A model generated the notes under the pieces. That model searched no databases, was not told where the DNA came from, and worked only from the letters and a program-made list of their open reading frames with translations. From Triglochin maritima (taxonomy: Eukaryota; Streptophyta; Magnoliopsida; Alismatales; Juncaginaceae), in contig OY821786.1 of NCBI GenBank assembly GCA_963682175.1, positions 36,759,501-36,823,500 of the forward strand: DNA of 64,000 nt, written 5' to 3'. Both the position numbers and the translations under genes were made by a program. This document shows, piece after piece, positions 10,626 to 21,313 of the stretch. The number at the start of each line of letters is the position of its first letter. The first letter of the stretch is position 1.

Positions 10626-11616
10626 TTGTAGCGGCTGAGGGAGTTGTCGGAATTGTTGTGCTGGAATCACCTTCACAAGAACCGTCGAGTTCTCTTCTAT
10701 TCGGTGTGCGTACGTATGGATTTGCGTAGGGAGTTGTAGTCGTGTATGTCACCCTCTACACTTCTGCTTCCCTCTGGTTTTTTTTTTTTTGGTATATATG
10801 TGTCTGGGTTTTGGAGTCGTGTGTATGCGTGGAGTTGTGTATGTGTATTCTTTTATAGAGGAAGAGAAATAGAAGGGGGAGGAGAACGTGTGATGATGGA
10901 TCAGATCATGGGCATGATCGTGGGGATGAGAGGTAGTGAGCATGGGGTTGACGTGGAACATGTCATGAAGGACGTGAGTTGTGAGGCTTGAACCTCACGC
11001 ATGCATGAGGTGAGAATTTGCAATATGCATGTTGATTATGAAAAACTACTGACGTGAGATATGCATCATCTTTGTATCTATTTATTTTATTTATGTTCTC
11101 AATGGTAAAATTTCATTTTTTACCTTTGAATCATGTGAATTTCCACATCTCTTCCAGTTTTGACTATATTTTCATGTTTAATCGAATAAACTTAGATCAA
11201 GAGATTGATCTATGAAATACTACTTCATTTTGATGATATTGCTTAATCTATACTTCAATAGAGTTCCAATTTCCACTAAGTCGGGATGGCAATTGGTCGA
11301 CGATCATTAGAAAAATTGTATCGATTTGAGATTTTTTTTTTGTGTGTCAACAGTCTTTCAATTTTAATTGAAGTACCTAGTTGTGTTAAACACGTCTTTC
11401 TGTTTGTGTCTTGTCTTTCGTGTTCTCATAGTCCTATTGACGTATGAATATGTGACTTCAAGTTCAGCAATTTCTAATTCATCAACTTGATTTCTTCATA
11501 TTTATACTTTTAGATTCGCCAGTCATAACTATCTCGACATATGAAGTTGTGTGAAATACAACTGAACTACACGTAATATAAACTACACAAAATACAAACT
11601 AATATAAACTAACAAA

Positions 11617-12812
11617 CTACATGAAACCATTCTCTTCCGCCATGTCCATGAGTTCCGCAATCGTTTTTTGATCCCGCTCCGACGGGTTGTTCTTTTTCAT
11701 TAGAGAGTGAAGCATGTCAAGCTTAGTTTTTTTACACGTCTTTGAAAATTTCGCTCCGTTAATTCCTCCTGCTTGGAGAAGCTTTTTTCGCTCACTTGGG
11801 CGTTGTATGCAATTTGTTGTGCAAGTTCCAGAACGTCGGTGTTGCCTTCAGAGCTTAATGAAGTTTTTTGTCTTCTTCACACCTGGTGGACGTGCAGACG
11901 ATCCTGACGTCATTCCTTCTGCCTCCGATGGTTATTGCGTCCCGGAGTCATCAATGCTCTTTCTTTTCCTAAAGCTTCCCGAATGTGGACTACTTTCATC
12001 GTGAAACTCCAGGGACTCCTGACCAATACTCACGACATTTGCTCCAGATACCAACGACTCCCATTTTAGGTACCTACGCAACATGACCCAAGAATCAAAG
12101 TAAAGAAATTTAGATTTATTAGTTCGCTTGTAGATGTGGCGAGCTTGTCGGACGACGTCGTCGTCGTTCTGCCCGCTTCTTTTCCATCGGCACGCCTGAT
12201 CGAAGCACACCCGACCCACTTGTTCACAGTAAGTATAATTCTCTTCCACCGTCCTTTTAAGGATTTCGCAATCCTCTCAGAGAGGCCCGTTTCTTTGACG
12301 GAGTTGTCGTAAACCCATTTTACCTTGATCCAAGTAGCCTCCTGGTTTGTCCTCATCACCGCATCAGAACTAACTTCCATATATGCCGACACGAGTCGCT
12401 CATCCTCAGCTATCATTCACAACTTACAAATTACTTTTGACGGCTTGGACTTGCTTGTTGCGGCGTCACTGTGGACGTGAGGGTGGTGGTGCAACGATCT
12501 GGCGTGGTGGGGACTCATCGTCGTTGTCATCCTCTTCTTCAGTGTCCTCGATACGATGACTACTTACTTGGGACATGTTGCGACTAAACATCTGAAATTA
12601 TGGTTGATTTTGTGGGAATGTTGATGCGTATTGGGGGAATCGTGGGAATTGTTGGTTTTGGTCTAGTGGTGGGAATGATGGTGCGTATTGAGAGAAGTCT
12701 GGTTGTTGGAATGATTGTGGGAAATATGGACGTGAGGGGTATCTCGTGGATAGAGTGAACGTGAATTTGATTGTGAACGTCTGGGAGAACAATTGTGATC
12801 TGAGGAAGACAT
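11617..12812 (-). pseudogene. Harbinger ORF1 (Myb/SANT-like DNA-binding protein) relic
   Basis: From ATG 12812 (MSSSDHN) to TAG 11617-11619. The central part reads AEDERLVSAYMEVS...KSLKGRWKRI..VNKWVGC, the trihelix/Myb-like region typical of plant PIF/Harbinger ORF1 proteins, and the end reads AEENGFM. The reading moves between frames: once in the N-terminal Pro/Gln/Phe-rich part near 12740-12760 and again just after WVGC near 12210-12240. The gene is therefore broken. In intact elements this protein assists the transposase in binding and import (family knowledge). The copy at 50962-53779 is its closest relative here. Confidence 0.75.
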
Positions 12813-12879
12813 TGTGAAGTTGTGTGAAGTGTATGTTGTGTTTTGTATAAGGTTTATAGATGGAAAATTGGACAATGTG

Positions 12880-12995
12880 CATTCACGCGTATACTGTACA
12901 TTCACACGTGTATTGTGCAATCACGCGGATACTATACTTGCACGCGTAGACTGTACATTCACGCGTACACTGTGCATTCACGCGTGTTACTATAC
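12880..12995 (-). repeat. ACGCGT array upstream of ORF1 (minus copy)
   Basis: Six cores of ACGCG or ACACGTG type spaced about 19-20 bp apart, roughly 70-180 bp upstream of the ORF1 start at 12812. The same arrangement recurs at 50725-50850 in the other Harbinger copy. Confidence 0.75.
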
Positions 12996-13310
12996 ATTTC
13001 TAATTTTAATTAATATTTTTTATGTGATTTAATAGTAATTATTAATGTTAATTACTAATTATGAATATTAATCATTTCGTCAATTGGAATTATAATGTAA
13101 TTAGAATACAATTATGTAAAATATAATTTGTTAAATATTGTGTAAGAATTAAAATTGTTTAATTAAGAAATGATGTGGAGGAAAGATAGTGTAAGGTGAG
13201 TACGGCTAGTTCAGGTGTGGTTAAAAGTTTTTTTTAGTGAGTAAGGTGAACTGACGTGACAATGAGAATATTAGGACGTTGTTTGAACGAGAGATATTGT
13301 TAATTTACGA

Positions 13311-14618
13311 CGTTGAATTTACGACGTTGAATTAATTCTCCTTATTTTCTAGAATGTCACGGAAACGATTGATTGATTTGTCTTATACAAGAGGTTGGCA
13401 CGATGACATATAAGTTCTTTTTCTGGTGACTTCGCAATAGATCTCCACTTCTTGCAAACTTTAGCAAAGAAATAAAAAAATAAAGGATTGCTAAAATGCA
13501 TCAAAATGGTGAACAATGGAAGGTCAGGTAAATCTCCCCAGGAAAATTCATCCTCATCACTATGGTGGTGTTCTCTTTAATTCATTCACCATTTCTATAC
13601 AACTAACAAAAATACCTGTAAATATTGGAAAAACCAAAAACAAGAAATGCTATTATAAATCATAAAAAAATATTTAATTTCTACAACTTGGACTGAAAGT
13701 ATGAAATATTCAAATATATCATACTATTGGAGATTATTAACAACAAACTAACAAGATGTTGAAACTGCACTTATAGCTTGTCAAGCAGCAGCAAGAAAAA
13801 GCTAGGTTTGGACGATATATATGAACATTACTATTCCAAAAAATGAAAAACTATTCGGAAGGAAAAGAAAGAAGTGAAAGGCAAAAGAAAAATCTAAAGG
13901 AAGAATCGTGAGAAGGATAATGGGAGATTAGAAGATGTATTCCCGAAACGAGAAGATTTATAATAGATTAGTTTACTGCGTCTAATAGATTTTATTGACG
14001 CCATTAAAAACATAAAAACTATACATGTAAAAGTCGAAATTATATGCAGATTTAAGCAATGTCATTTAATTACCATCAGATTCAACAATGTTATATACAA
14101 TTTCGAAGGGATATAAAAAAAATCAATTCCATTTGAAACAATATTTAGCTGACTAATTTTACCAAAATTATTCTGTATTATTCTATATGTTTTTAATCCT
14201 CTATATACAGATTTGAGTTATATAAGGCTGCCAACGATTACAAATCAGCAAAAATATATTAGCTTAAAACGTCTCATTTCAAGTAGTACGTACAATTTGA
14301 AATTGACACTATCAAGTAATATAAATTGAAATTACACTACCAGTCCCAGATGATAACTCAATACATACCAATTAGCAAATGATATATTTTCTTGACATAA
14401 ACATATATAGAGAAACAAACTACATATATAAAATCAACACAACTTTAACATCACAACACAAACACTCACTCACAGACCACAACAAGTCTACACCCTAATA
14501 CTTAATGTATATAAATACACTAACAAAGTATAATTTAGACCATTTAATATAACCCCTAATACGTACAATTATACTTAATTATGGACTAAAACTCATAATT
14601 ACAAATATTAATCTACAT
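13311..14618. other. AT-rich intergenic DNA
   Basis: I see no coding frame, repeat array or RNA gene here. It includes the presumed 3' flank of the LEA gene. Confidence 0.5.
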
Positions 14619-14934
14619 CTACTTCTCCCCAACAGGCCTTCCAGTAGTAGCATCATAGGTTGGATCCGCCGACCGTCCGGTGGTGGTCCCGCTTAAGCGG
14701 CACGTGCGCCACCTTGTGCTCCGCATGCTGACGGCGGTGCTCGGCCTTCTCCTCGTGCTTCCTCATCTCCGCCTCGGCCTCGCTAGCCTTCGCCTTCTCG
14801 TGCGTCATTTCCTTCTCTTCTTTGCTCCGGGCCGTGACCTCCCCCGCCTTCCCGCCGGCCTTCGCCTTCATCTCCCTGGTCTTCTCCTTGGCCGAGCTCG
14901 CCATGTCGCTTAGCTTCTCCTTTGCCCCTTGCAT
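14619..14934 (-). pseudogene. LEA_1 family (group 4 / D-113 type) late embryogenesis abundant protein, frameshifted near the C-terminus
   Basis: From ATG 14934 the protein begins MQGAKEKLSDMASSAKEKT, followed by a Lys/Glu/Ala-rich amphipathic helix region (KAGEVTARSKEEKEM, HEKAKASEAEAEMRKHEEKAEHR). This is the LEA_1 signature; such proteins protect membranes and enzymes in drying seeds. As written the frame stops at 14653 after 93 codons. One base too many in the run cttaagcgg at 14691-14700 explains this: skipping one A returns the family's usual tail, ending DPTYDATTGRPVGEK with TAG at 14619-14621. So this is either a true one-base insertion or a sequence error. I start at MQGAKEK rather than 13 codons upstream because it matches the family start. 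If the frameshift is an error, this is a normal functional gene. Confidence 0.85.
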
Positions 14935-15024
14935 GTTATATATATATGGATGTGTTTTTTGAATTGAAATCAAGTATTTTTTTTAGTAAGTATGGATTTT
15001 GTGTTTATTTGTTGGTGTATTGGT

Positions 15025-15035
15025 GTATATATAAT
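15025..15035 (-). promoter_or_regulatory. TATA box of the LEA gene
   Basis: The minus strand reads attatatatac at this point, about 95 bp upstream of the start codon, giving an expected leader of about 65 nt. Confidence 0.55.
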
Positions 15036-15084
15036 GTATGTAAAGTGGTGGTTTTCATTAATGTTGTGATTGCAACTTCGGTTT

Positions 15085-15130
15085 GACGTGTTGGGCATGC
15101 AAGGGATTATGTGTTTGTTGATTGACACGT
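15085..15130 (-). promoter_or_regulatory. ABRE and RY-type seed elements of the LEA gene
   Basis: Minus strand: ACGTGTC at 15124-15130 matches the abscisic-acid response element. A second ACGT core (acacgtc) lies at 15085-15091, and an RY-type core (catgca) at 15096-15101. All are within 100 bp upstream of the TATA box. This fits ABA- and seed-driven expression (inference from motifs). Confidence 0.5.
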
Positions 15131-16020
15131 TTGCTTTTGGATATATATATGATTCTAATGGTTTATATTATTTGGCGGTTTGGGGTGTGCCATCTGCTAA
15201 ACACTGTGCTCCTTAATTAATTTGAGATTTCTTTGAAGTTTTATGTTCAGTATTTTCCAGATAAAAACCAAAAGAAATTATTTATACTTCTCAAGTTCAC
15301 TAATGCGTTTTTGTCACCTTTTCAACATAAGCTCACGTTAACTAAACTTTTAAAAGTAAAATATTAAATTTCCTTTTTTCCTTATAAATTTCAAATACAT
15401 GTAGATTAAAAAAAATAAGTTTTTTTTCTTCCAATGATTACGGGAAATTCGAAGTTGAGTTTATTGTTTGTTTTGTTTTCTTTCATTTGTTTTTCCCCAC
15501 TTAATTTGAATTTTTAGTTATATTATTATATGAAAAGAAAAATGGTACAATTGTAATTTAATTTCAAGCATTGTCATGGTTGAGAGAGAGAAGGAAAGTA
15601 TATAAGTGAAAGAAAATTTAGGATTGAAAAGTCTTGGTGAAATAAGAACTGAAATCGAAGAGAACATATGAAAGTCGAAGAGTACAATGTTTTTTTGGTA
15701 ATATACCTGGAAAGAAAAAACTTGCTTTTTAGCGTCAAAAAATAGGAAGAAAAATTAAGGAACCGCATCGAGTTTGTTTGCCACTTGATAAGGAAAAAAA
15801 AATCAACAAGGCATCTTACAACAAGTAATTAATGTATCAAGCATCAAGCAAGTTACAAAATATCATGACAAACCTAATTAATTTCTTAGCAACATCATCA
15901 GCTGATATAATGATTAATTTTATCCCAGTCACACATGCAGAAAAAAATAAGACATATAAGTTGGGGCCTCCTGTGTGTTAACGCCAAGTATATATGTATA
16001 TGCTCCACATGATGAAACAT
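15131..16020. other. AT-rich intergenic DNA
   Basis: No supported gene or repeat. The short open frame at 15574-15768 has no recognisable feature. Confidence 0.45.
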
Positions 16021-16312
16021 TTATTGCAGAAGAAGATGGATTGTGATGAAGAAATTAAGTTTTGTTACTTCAGCACCAGATTGGTCTTGTTTAGAAGAGA
16101 AGTCATTATCTGCCAACTTCCTGTAAGATATAAATAGAACAAATAAAAATACTAACTATAAGAAGTCACTTAAAAGTTAATATTGAATATCCAATCATGT
16201 TACTCTGGTTTTAATGTAAAAAGGCAAAAGACAAACTCACAGTAATTTAAGATTAGGAAGATCAGCCAACAACTCTGGGACTCTTCCAGTGATATTATTG
16301 TTGTGTAAATCA
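16021..16312 (-). pseudogene. Leucine-rich repeat exon pair, relic of an LRR receptor-type gene
   Basis: Exon 16241-16312 is exactly 72 bp, bounded by AG and GTGAGT. It encodes one LRR: DLHNNNITGRVPELLADLP followed by NLKLL. Exons of 72 bp, each encoding one LRR, are the known architecture of plant LRR receptor kinases. A second exon from 16120 (acceptor cttacag) reads KLADNDFSSK and runs to TAA at 16021-16023. No kinase, signal peptide or further LRR exons are visible on either side; the Mutator element begins about 530 bp upstream. I call it a relic, but a short real gene cannot be excluded. Confidence 0.55.
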
Positions 16313-16844
16313 CTAAAGGGAAAAAAAATCAAGACAAAAATGAGTAATAACACATTTGATTTAGTGTTGTTATTTATTGTCTTAGGTTAAAAAAAAGGAT
16401 TAGCACATTTGACCATGTTTAGTGTAGTACATGATTGTGCGGTCATGACATAGTTTTACAACGTAAATCAAAGTACCTTGTAAGGCTGTATGTAACATTA
16501 ATTAATGTCCACTATAATGCTAGCATCTCATACATCTCTTTAGCTTCACGGATTTTTTTTGAAGTGTATTCATACCTTTGTTTGTATTATATATATCCTT
16601 TCAAACTTTCTTTCCCATCCTTAATCGAAATTGGCTCCCAAACCACCATTGCTACTTTGCTAGTACATCATATCTTTTCTCCTCTACGTTCTTTTGGGTA
16701 TCGTACGATATTTGTTATTAGAACTGAACGAAGTTTATTGATTGGCAAACTAATATTGAAAGAGATATCAAATCAACAAATGGAAGCCTTCGTATATTCA
16801 ATAGAAGCCACAAACGAGAAACAACCCAGGAACGAGTCGTTATA

Positions 16845-16864
16845 CACGGACGCGCGCGTCCGTG
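16845..16864. repeat. 20-bp perfect palindrome at the Mutator left end
   Basis: The sequence CACGGACGCGCGCGTCCGTG equals its own reverse complement. It overlaps the putative terminal repeat; the right end has the related gcgtccgtgacgcgagcg at 26591-26608. Confidence 0.8.
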
Positions 16865-17937
16865 ACGCTTCCTACGTGGACGGACCAGTCAGCTGCCAGT
16901 TCAGCGTCCAGTCAGCCAAAACTTCTGCGCGGGGAAAAGTAAATTACGAATTTTTGGGTGCGACGGTTCATTTCCCGAAATCACGATTAGACGGTTAGAC
17001 TTCACGTACATCAGTAGCGGCGGTACAACATTCGAGTAAATTTCCTCCCAAGTCTTCTCCTTTTCCATTCCCCATTTCACCCGGAGTTCCTTTCCATACG
17101 CTCATCCAAAACCTTCATTCCTGTTTTAGTCGAACGAAAATTATAACCAGGCGAAAATGGATCATTCTCTACCTGAAACCTTCATCGCTCCTGAAATTGT
17201 AGCCGCGCAGGTGTTGTGACAACCACGTTCTTTCTGGTTCATTTTAAGGTTCATTATTGGCTTCTAACAATTTTTTTTGATGGTTTAAGGGAAGCACGTA
17301 CTACTTCCGCGAAACCAAGTGCGGTTTCACGACCCTTCACAAGCAGTTCGACCGGATGAAGGAGGAGGAGAAAAATGTCTTCCAACGGACGCCTTTCGGT
17401 CACTTCCTCTCATTTCCTCACGTCACAACTGACAACGAGATACTGGGTTGGTTCGTCGAACACTTCGACGCCAATGAAGTCGGTCTGAGAATAACCACTG
17501 GGGTGGTCCCATTTACGGTAGAAGACGTCGCCCTTCTACTTGGACTAAGAGCACATGGGCAGAGAGTGGATATGGAAGCCATGTACGTAGAGAAATGTGA
17601 CGGGGTTAACCTCGACAACACCCAACTACTGGGTCATCTTACCGCCACGAGCAAGATGGGCGAGGAGGAGGAGCACGTCCGACTCCTTATTTCTATGATT
17701 TTCAATCATTTTTTGTTCTTCGATGGATCACTGCGAAGTAAAGCGTGGTACACGAAGCACCTTAAGAACCTCAAGCGCCTGAAGAGATATGCGTGGGCAA
17801 ATGCGGTTCACACTTTCTTGGTTGAAGGCCTGGAGGAAGCCCAACGGGACCTCTCGAGGAGGAGATTGTCAGCGAACTTCTCTATGAAGTAGGGCTACGT
17901 GTATGGTTGCGTTGCCGTATTACAAGTAAGCATCTTG

Positions 17938-18640
17938 GTCCGGAATGAGTGTTGTGTCAGTCCGGAGCAGTGTTGGTTTATGTCCGGAATAAGTGTTTTG
18001 TCTGTCCGGGATAAGTCTTGTGTCTGCCCGGAATAGTGTTGTCTCTGTCCGGAATAAGTGTCTTGAGGTTATCCGGGAAAAGTATTACGTATGTCCGGAA
18101 TAGTGTTTTGTCTGTCCGGAATAAGTGTGTTGCCTGTCCGGAATAGTCCTGTATATGTCCGGAATGATTGTCTTGTATGTCCGGAATACCTATTGTGTCT
18201 GTCCGGAATAAGTATTTTGTCTGTCCGGAATAAGAGTTTTGTCTGTCCGGAATAAGAGTTTGTCTGTCCGGAATAGTGTTGCGTCTGTCCGGAATACGTA
18301 TTGTGTCTGTCCGGAAAAAAGTATTTTGTCTGTCCGGAATAGTGTTGCATCTGTCCGGAATAAGAGTTGCGTCTGTCCGGAATAAGTATTTTGTCTGTCC
18401 GGAATAGTGTTGCGTCTGTCCGGAATAAGAGTTGCGTCTGTCCGGAATAAGAGTTTGTCTGTCCGGAATAGTCTTGTATATGTCCGGAATGATTGTCCTG
18501 TCTGTTCGGAATACGTATTGTGTTTGTCCGGAATAAGTATTTTGTCTGTCCGGGATAGTGTTGCGTCTGTCCGGAATAAGAGTTTTGTCTGTCCGGAATA
18601 GTGTTGCGTCTGTCCGGAATAAGAGTTGTGTCTGTCCTGG
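17938..18640 (+). repeat. TCCGGA array A, inside intron 2 of the Ulp1-type gene
   Basis: Roughly 34 units of the type gtctgtccggaataagagtt, about 18-24 bp each, fill nearly the whole intron (17926-18681). Each unit centres on the palindrome TCCGGA. Open frames across it (for example 18069-18350 on the minus strand) are repeat translations. Confidence 0.9.
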
Positions 18641-19139
18641 GGAAGTTATGTTTCTGGTTTTTAACTCATTCCTGTTTTCAGGTGTGGCTTTGCGAGAATT
18701 TCAAATTGGGGGATCCCCGGTCAGCATTTCCACGGTTCAAGTGTTGGACGGAAATGTTTAGCAGACGCCAAATCCTTAGAAAATGGGAAGATCGAGGCAT
18801 CAACTTGTCCCGGATTTACTCGGGTCAATTTGAGTTGAAGGGCACCCCAAAACTCAGTGAACGGGAGCATTCACTGTTGTCAGAGGATCAATTTCCTACT
18901 GCAGAAGCAACTCCCGCAGCAAAGGTTGCCTCGAAGGAAACACCTTCAACATCCACTCTACCAAGGGTACAACTCAGTGAATGCAACATTCCATGTGACC
19001 TACTGCTACAAGAGTTGGAACTTAGTGAGGTGAAGACGAATTGGCTGCGAGCCGAAGCAGCACTTAGGGAGGCGACCGTTAAAATTAACAACCTGGAGGA
19101 AGAACTCCAGATCTCTCAAGAAGAGTGTCGTAGGCTGAG

Positions 19140-19830
19140 AGTCCGTGGGGAGGAGGAAGAGAGGGAAAAGAGGGAGGAGGAAGAGAGAAATAAGAGGGAG
19201 GCGGAGGAGAGGGAAAAGAGGGAGGAGGAAGAGAGAAATAAGAGGGAGGCGGAGGAGAGGAAGAGAGGGAGAAGAGAGAGGAGGAAGAAAGGAAGAAGAG
19301 GGAGGAGCAAGAGAAGAAGAAGAGGGAGGATGATGAGAAGAAGAGGAGGGAGGAGGATGAGAGGAATAAGAGGGAGGAGGATGAGAGAAATAAGAGGGAG
19401 GAGGATGCGAGGAAGAGGGGGGAGGAGGATGAGAAGAAGAGGAGGATGAGGAGGGAGGAGGAAGAGAGAAAAAAGCGGAGGGAGGAAGAGAGGAAGAAGA
19501 GAGAGGAGGAAGAGAGGAAGAAGAGGGAGGAGCAAGAGAAGAAGAAGAGGGAGGAGGATGAGAGGAATAAGAAGGAGGAGGAAGAGAAGAAGAAGAGGGA
19601 GGAGGATGAGAGGAATAAGAGGGAGGAGGAAGAGAAGAAGAGGAGGGAGGAGGATGAGAAGAAGAGGAGGGAGGAGGAAGAGAGGAATACGAGGGAGGAC
19701 GAAGAGAGGAAGAAGAGGGAGGAGGAAGAGAGGAAGAAGAGGAAGGAGGAAGAGGGAGAGAAGAGGAAGGAGGATGAGAAGAAGAAGGAGGAAGATATGA
19801 GGAGACAGCAGGAAAGAAAGAGGAAGGCTG
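19140..19830 (+). repeat. Near-pure purine tract coding for a Glu/Arg/Lys coiled coil
   Basis: Almost every plus-strand base is A or G, built from gaggaggaagagagg-like units. In frame it encodes runs of EEERKKREEEE character. A net frameshift lies near 19255-19265, where the first frame leaves the Glu-rich reading and the frame continuing to the protease takes over from 19263. The antisense Leu-rich frame at 19116-19535 is a shadow. Confidence 0.85.
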
Positions 19831-20934
19831 TGGTATCGCTACCGCTTTTGCACCCTCAAAAAATGCGGACCATTAAACCACGCTTGCGCACAGAACATAT
19901 AGACGAAGCGCAAAGCAAATTTGGCCAAGATGAGGCACAGAAGAATGCCGCAGAAAAACAAGAAGAAATAAAGGAGGCCGAAGAAGCCACCACAAAAACA
20001 AAAGGGGCCGAAGAAATATACGAGGCCGACGAAACAGCGAAAGATGAACTGGCCGCCCATGTTTCGTCCACGAGGCCCGATGTGGATGCGACCGCCTTGA
20101 GAACGCTGACCAATGATGAGGTACGTCGTTTATTGAATGCAACGGCTCCCGAACGAGAAGCCAAAGATATTATCTGGAGGGGGGTTCTGAGCAATATCAC
20201 CAGGGGTGATCTCAAGGAAATAATTTCGCCAAAAACAGAAATCACCAACGAAACTCTTGATAGCCTAATTGAGGTACTCCTCAGAAGAGGAGGGCAACAA
20301 AATGTGGTCTGCTTATCATCCTTCGAATCGGAAATGATTGTGGAGGGACAGGGAGAAGATATAAGGAAAGATTATTTACTCCCAAAAATTGAAGGAATAA
20401 ATGTAGAGGAAGTAATCATCGCACAGCCATACTGTTGGGCCGGCCACTGGACTCTGTTCGTTGCCCACGGACCTCGATCAGAGTTCATTCAGTACAACAG
20501 CATCTCCCGCACACTTAAAAAAGGTGACAATCCTAACCGTTTGGTCGGAACTCATGAATGCACCGCGTCTAAGATAGCGGGATTCTGGCGAGGGTTGTTG
20601 AAGGTCGAGTGACCGCTGAGAGTTGAGAGGAAGGGCAGCCAACGACAGCAACCGGGGAGTAACGACTGCGGGCCATACGTTTTGTACTGGATGAAGCGTT
20701 TGATGGAGAATGTTGATCCGACGAAGCCGAAGCGGAGCAAGGTTATTCACCGTTTTAGTGGCGATTTGACCAATTTCTTACTCGAATACTCTAGGATGTG
20801 CGATCAACAATAAACGCACTCAAATTTTTTTTTTCCAAAGTTATACATGTATACATGTTAAAATTACATAGACTATTTGAATGATTTATCAATACAAGGA
20901 CATTTGGTGTTGGGTTTTTATAAAATTATTTTCT

Positions 20935-21313
20935 TGTTTCCGGACATACATGATACGTAATCCGGACGTTATTTGCAGTCTTATTCCGGACTGCAAATAC
21001 ACTTATTCCGGACAGCAAATACACTTATTCCGGACAACAAATACACTTATTCCGGACAAACTTTATGTTCCGTTTCTGGACACACTTTATTCTTAAACCG
21101 GACAACAAATACACTTATTCCGGACAACAAATACACTTATTCCGGACAGCAAATACACTTATTCCGGAAAAACTTTATGTTCCGTTTCTGGACACACTTT
21201 ATTCTTAAACCGGACAACAAATACACTAATTCCGGACAACAAATACACTTATTCCGGACAGCAAATACACTTATTCCGGACAAACTTTATGTTCCGTTTC
21301 TGGACACACTTTA
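20935..21313 (-). repeat. TCCGGA array B, left part
   Basis: Units of the type ttattccggacaacaaatac, i.e. the array A motif in the opposite orientation, 22-23 bp each. They are grouped into a 112-bp higher-order unit marked by tttctggacacactttat (about 21073, 21185, 21297). The array is interrupted at 21313 by the solo LTR and resumes at 22654. Confidence 0.9.

Larger units (their letters stand above)
11580..13310 (-). mobile_element. Decayed Harbinger-type element, non-autonomous
   Basis: Carries, on the minus strand, a Myb/SANT-like ORF1 relic, an upstream ACGCGT array and further upstream DNA alignable by eye with the better-preserved copy at 50356-54251. Terminal repeats are too eroded to place the ends. 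No DDE transposase gene is visible. Confidence 0.6.
17157..20813 (+). pseudogene. Ulp1-type (C48) cysteine protease gene of the Mutator element, with plant-mobile-domain-like N-terminus
   Basis: Model: exons 17157-17210, 17290-17925 and 18682-20813; frames join across both introns. The N-terminal half (ILGWFVEHFDANEVGLRI, PFTVEDVALLLGL, ending CENFKLGDPR across intron 2) resembles plant mobile domain proteins. A Glu/Arg/Lys coiled-coil region follows (19140-19830), then the peptidase with catalytic GHWTLF (His codon 20445-20447), YNS, and QQPGSNDCGPYVLYW (Cys codon 20667-20669). The family removes SUMO or related tags; in transposons its role is unknown. Lesions: in-frame TAG at 17890-17892, a frameshift near 19255-19265, and in-frame TGA at 20610-20612 followed in the same frame by the catalytic Cys region up to TAA 20811-20813. 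It therefore cannot make full-length protein as written. Confidence 0.8.

Noticed and set aside
10528..10752. Thr-rich 74-residue minus-strand ORF
   Set aside because: Low-complexity translation of CCGGAGTYGTCG repeats.
16435..16998. 187-codon plus-strand ORF
   Set aside because: It crosses the Mutator left end, has no recognisable domain, and its second half is terminal-repeat DNA.
18069..18350. 93-residue repetitive protein on the minus strand
   Set aside because: Pure translation of the TCCGGA array within an intron.
17938..18640. CRISPR-like regularly spaced repeats
   Set aside because: Units are contiguous 18-24 bp degenerate repeats with no unique spacers, inside a plant intron.
19116..19535. 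139-residue Leu-rich minus-strand ORF, apparently hydrophobic
   Set aside because: It is the antisense reading of the purine-rich coiled-coil tract.
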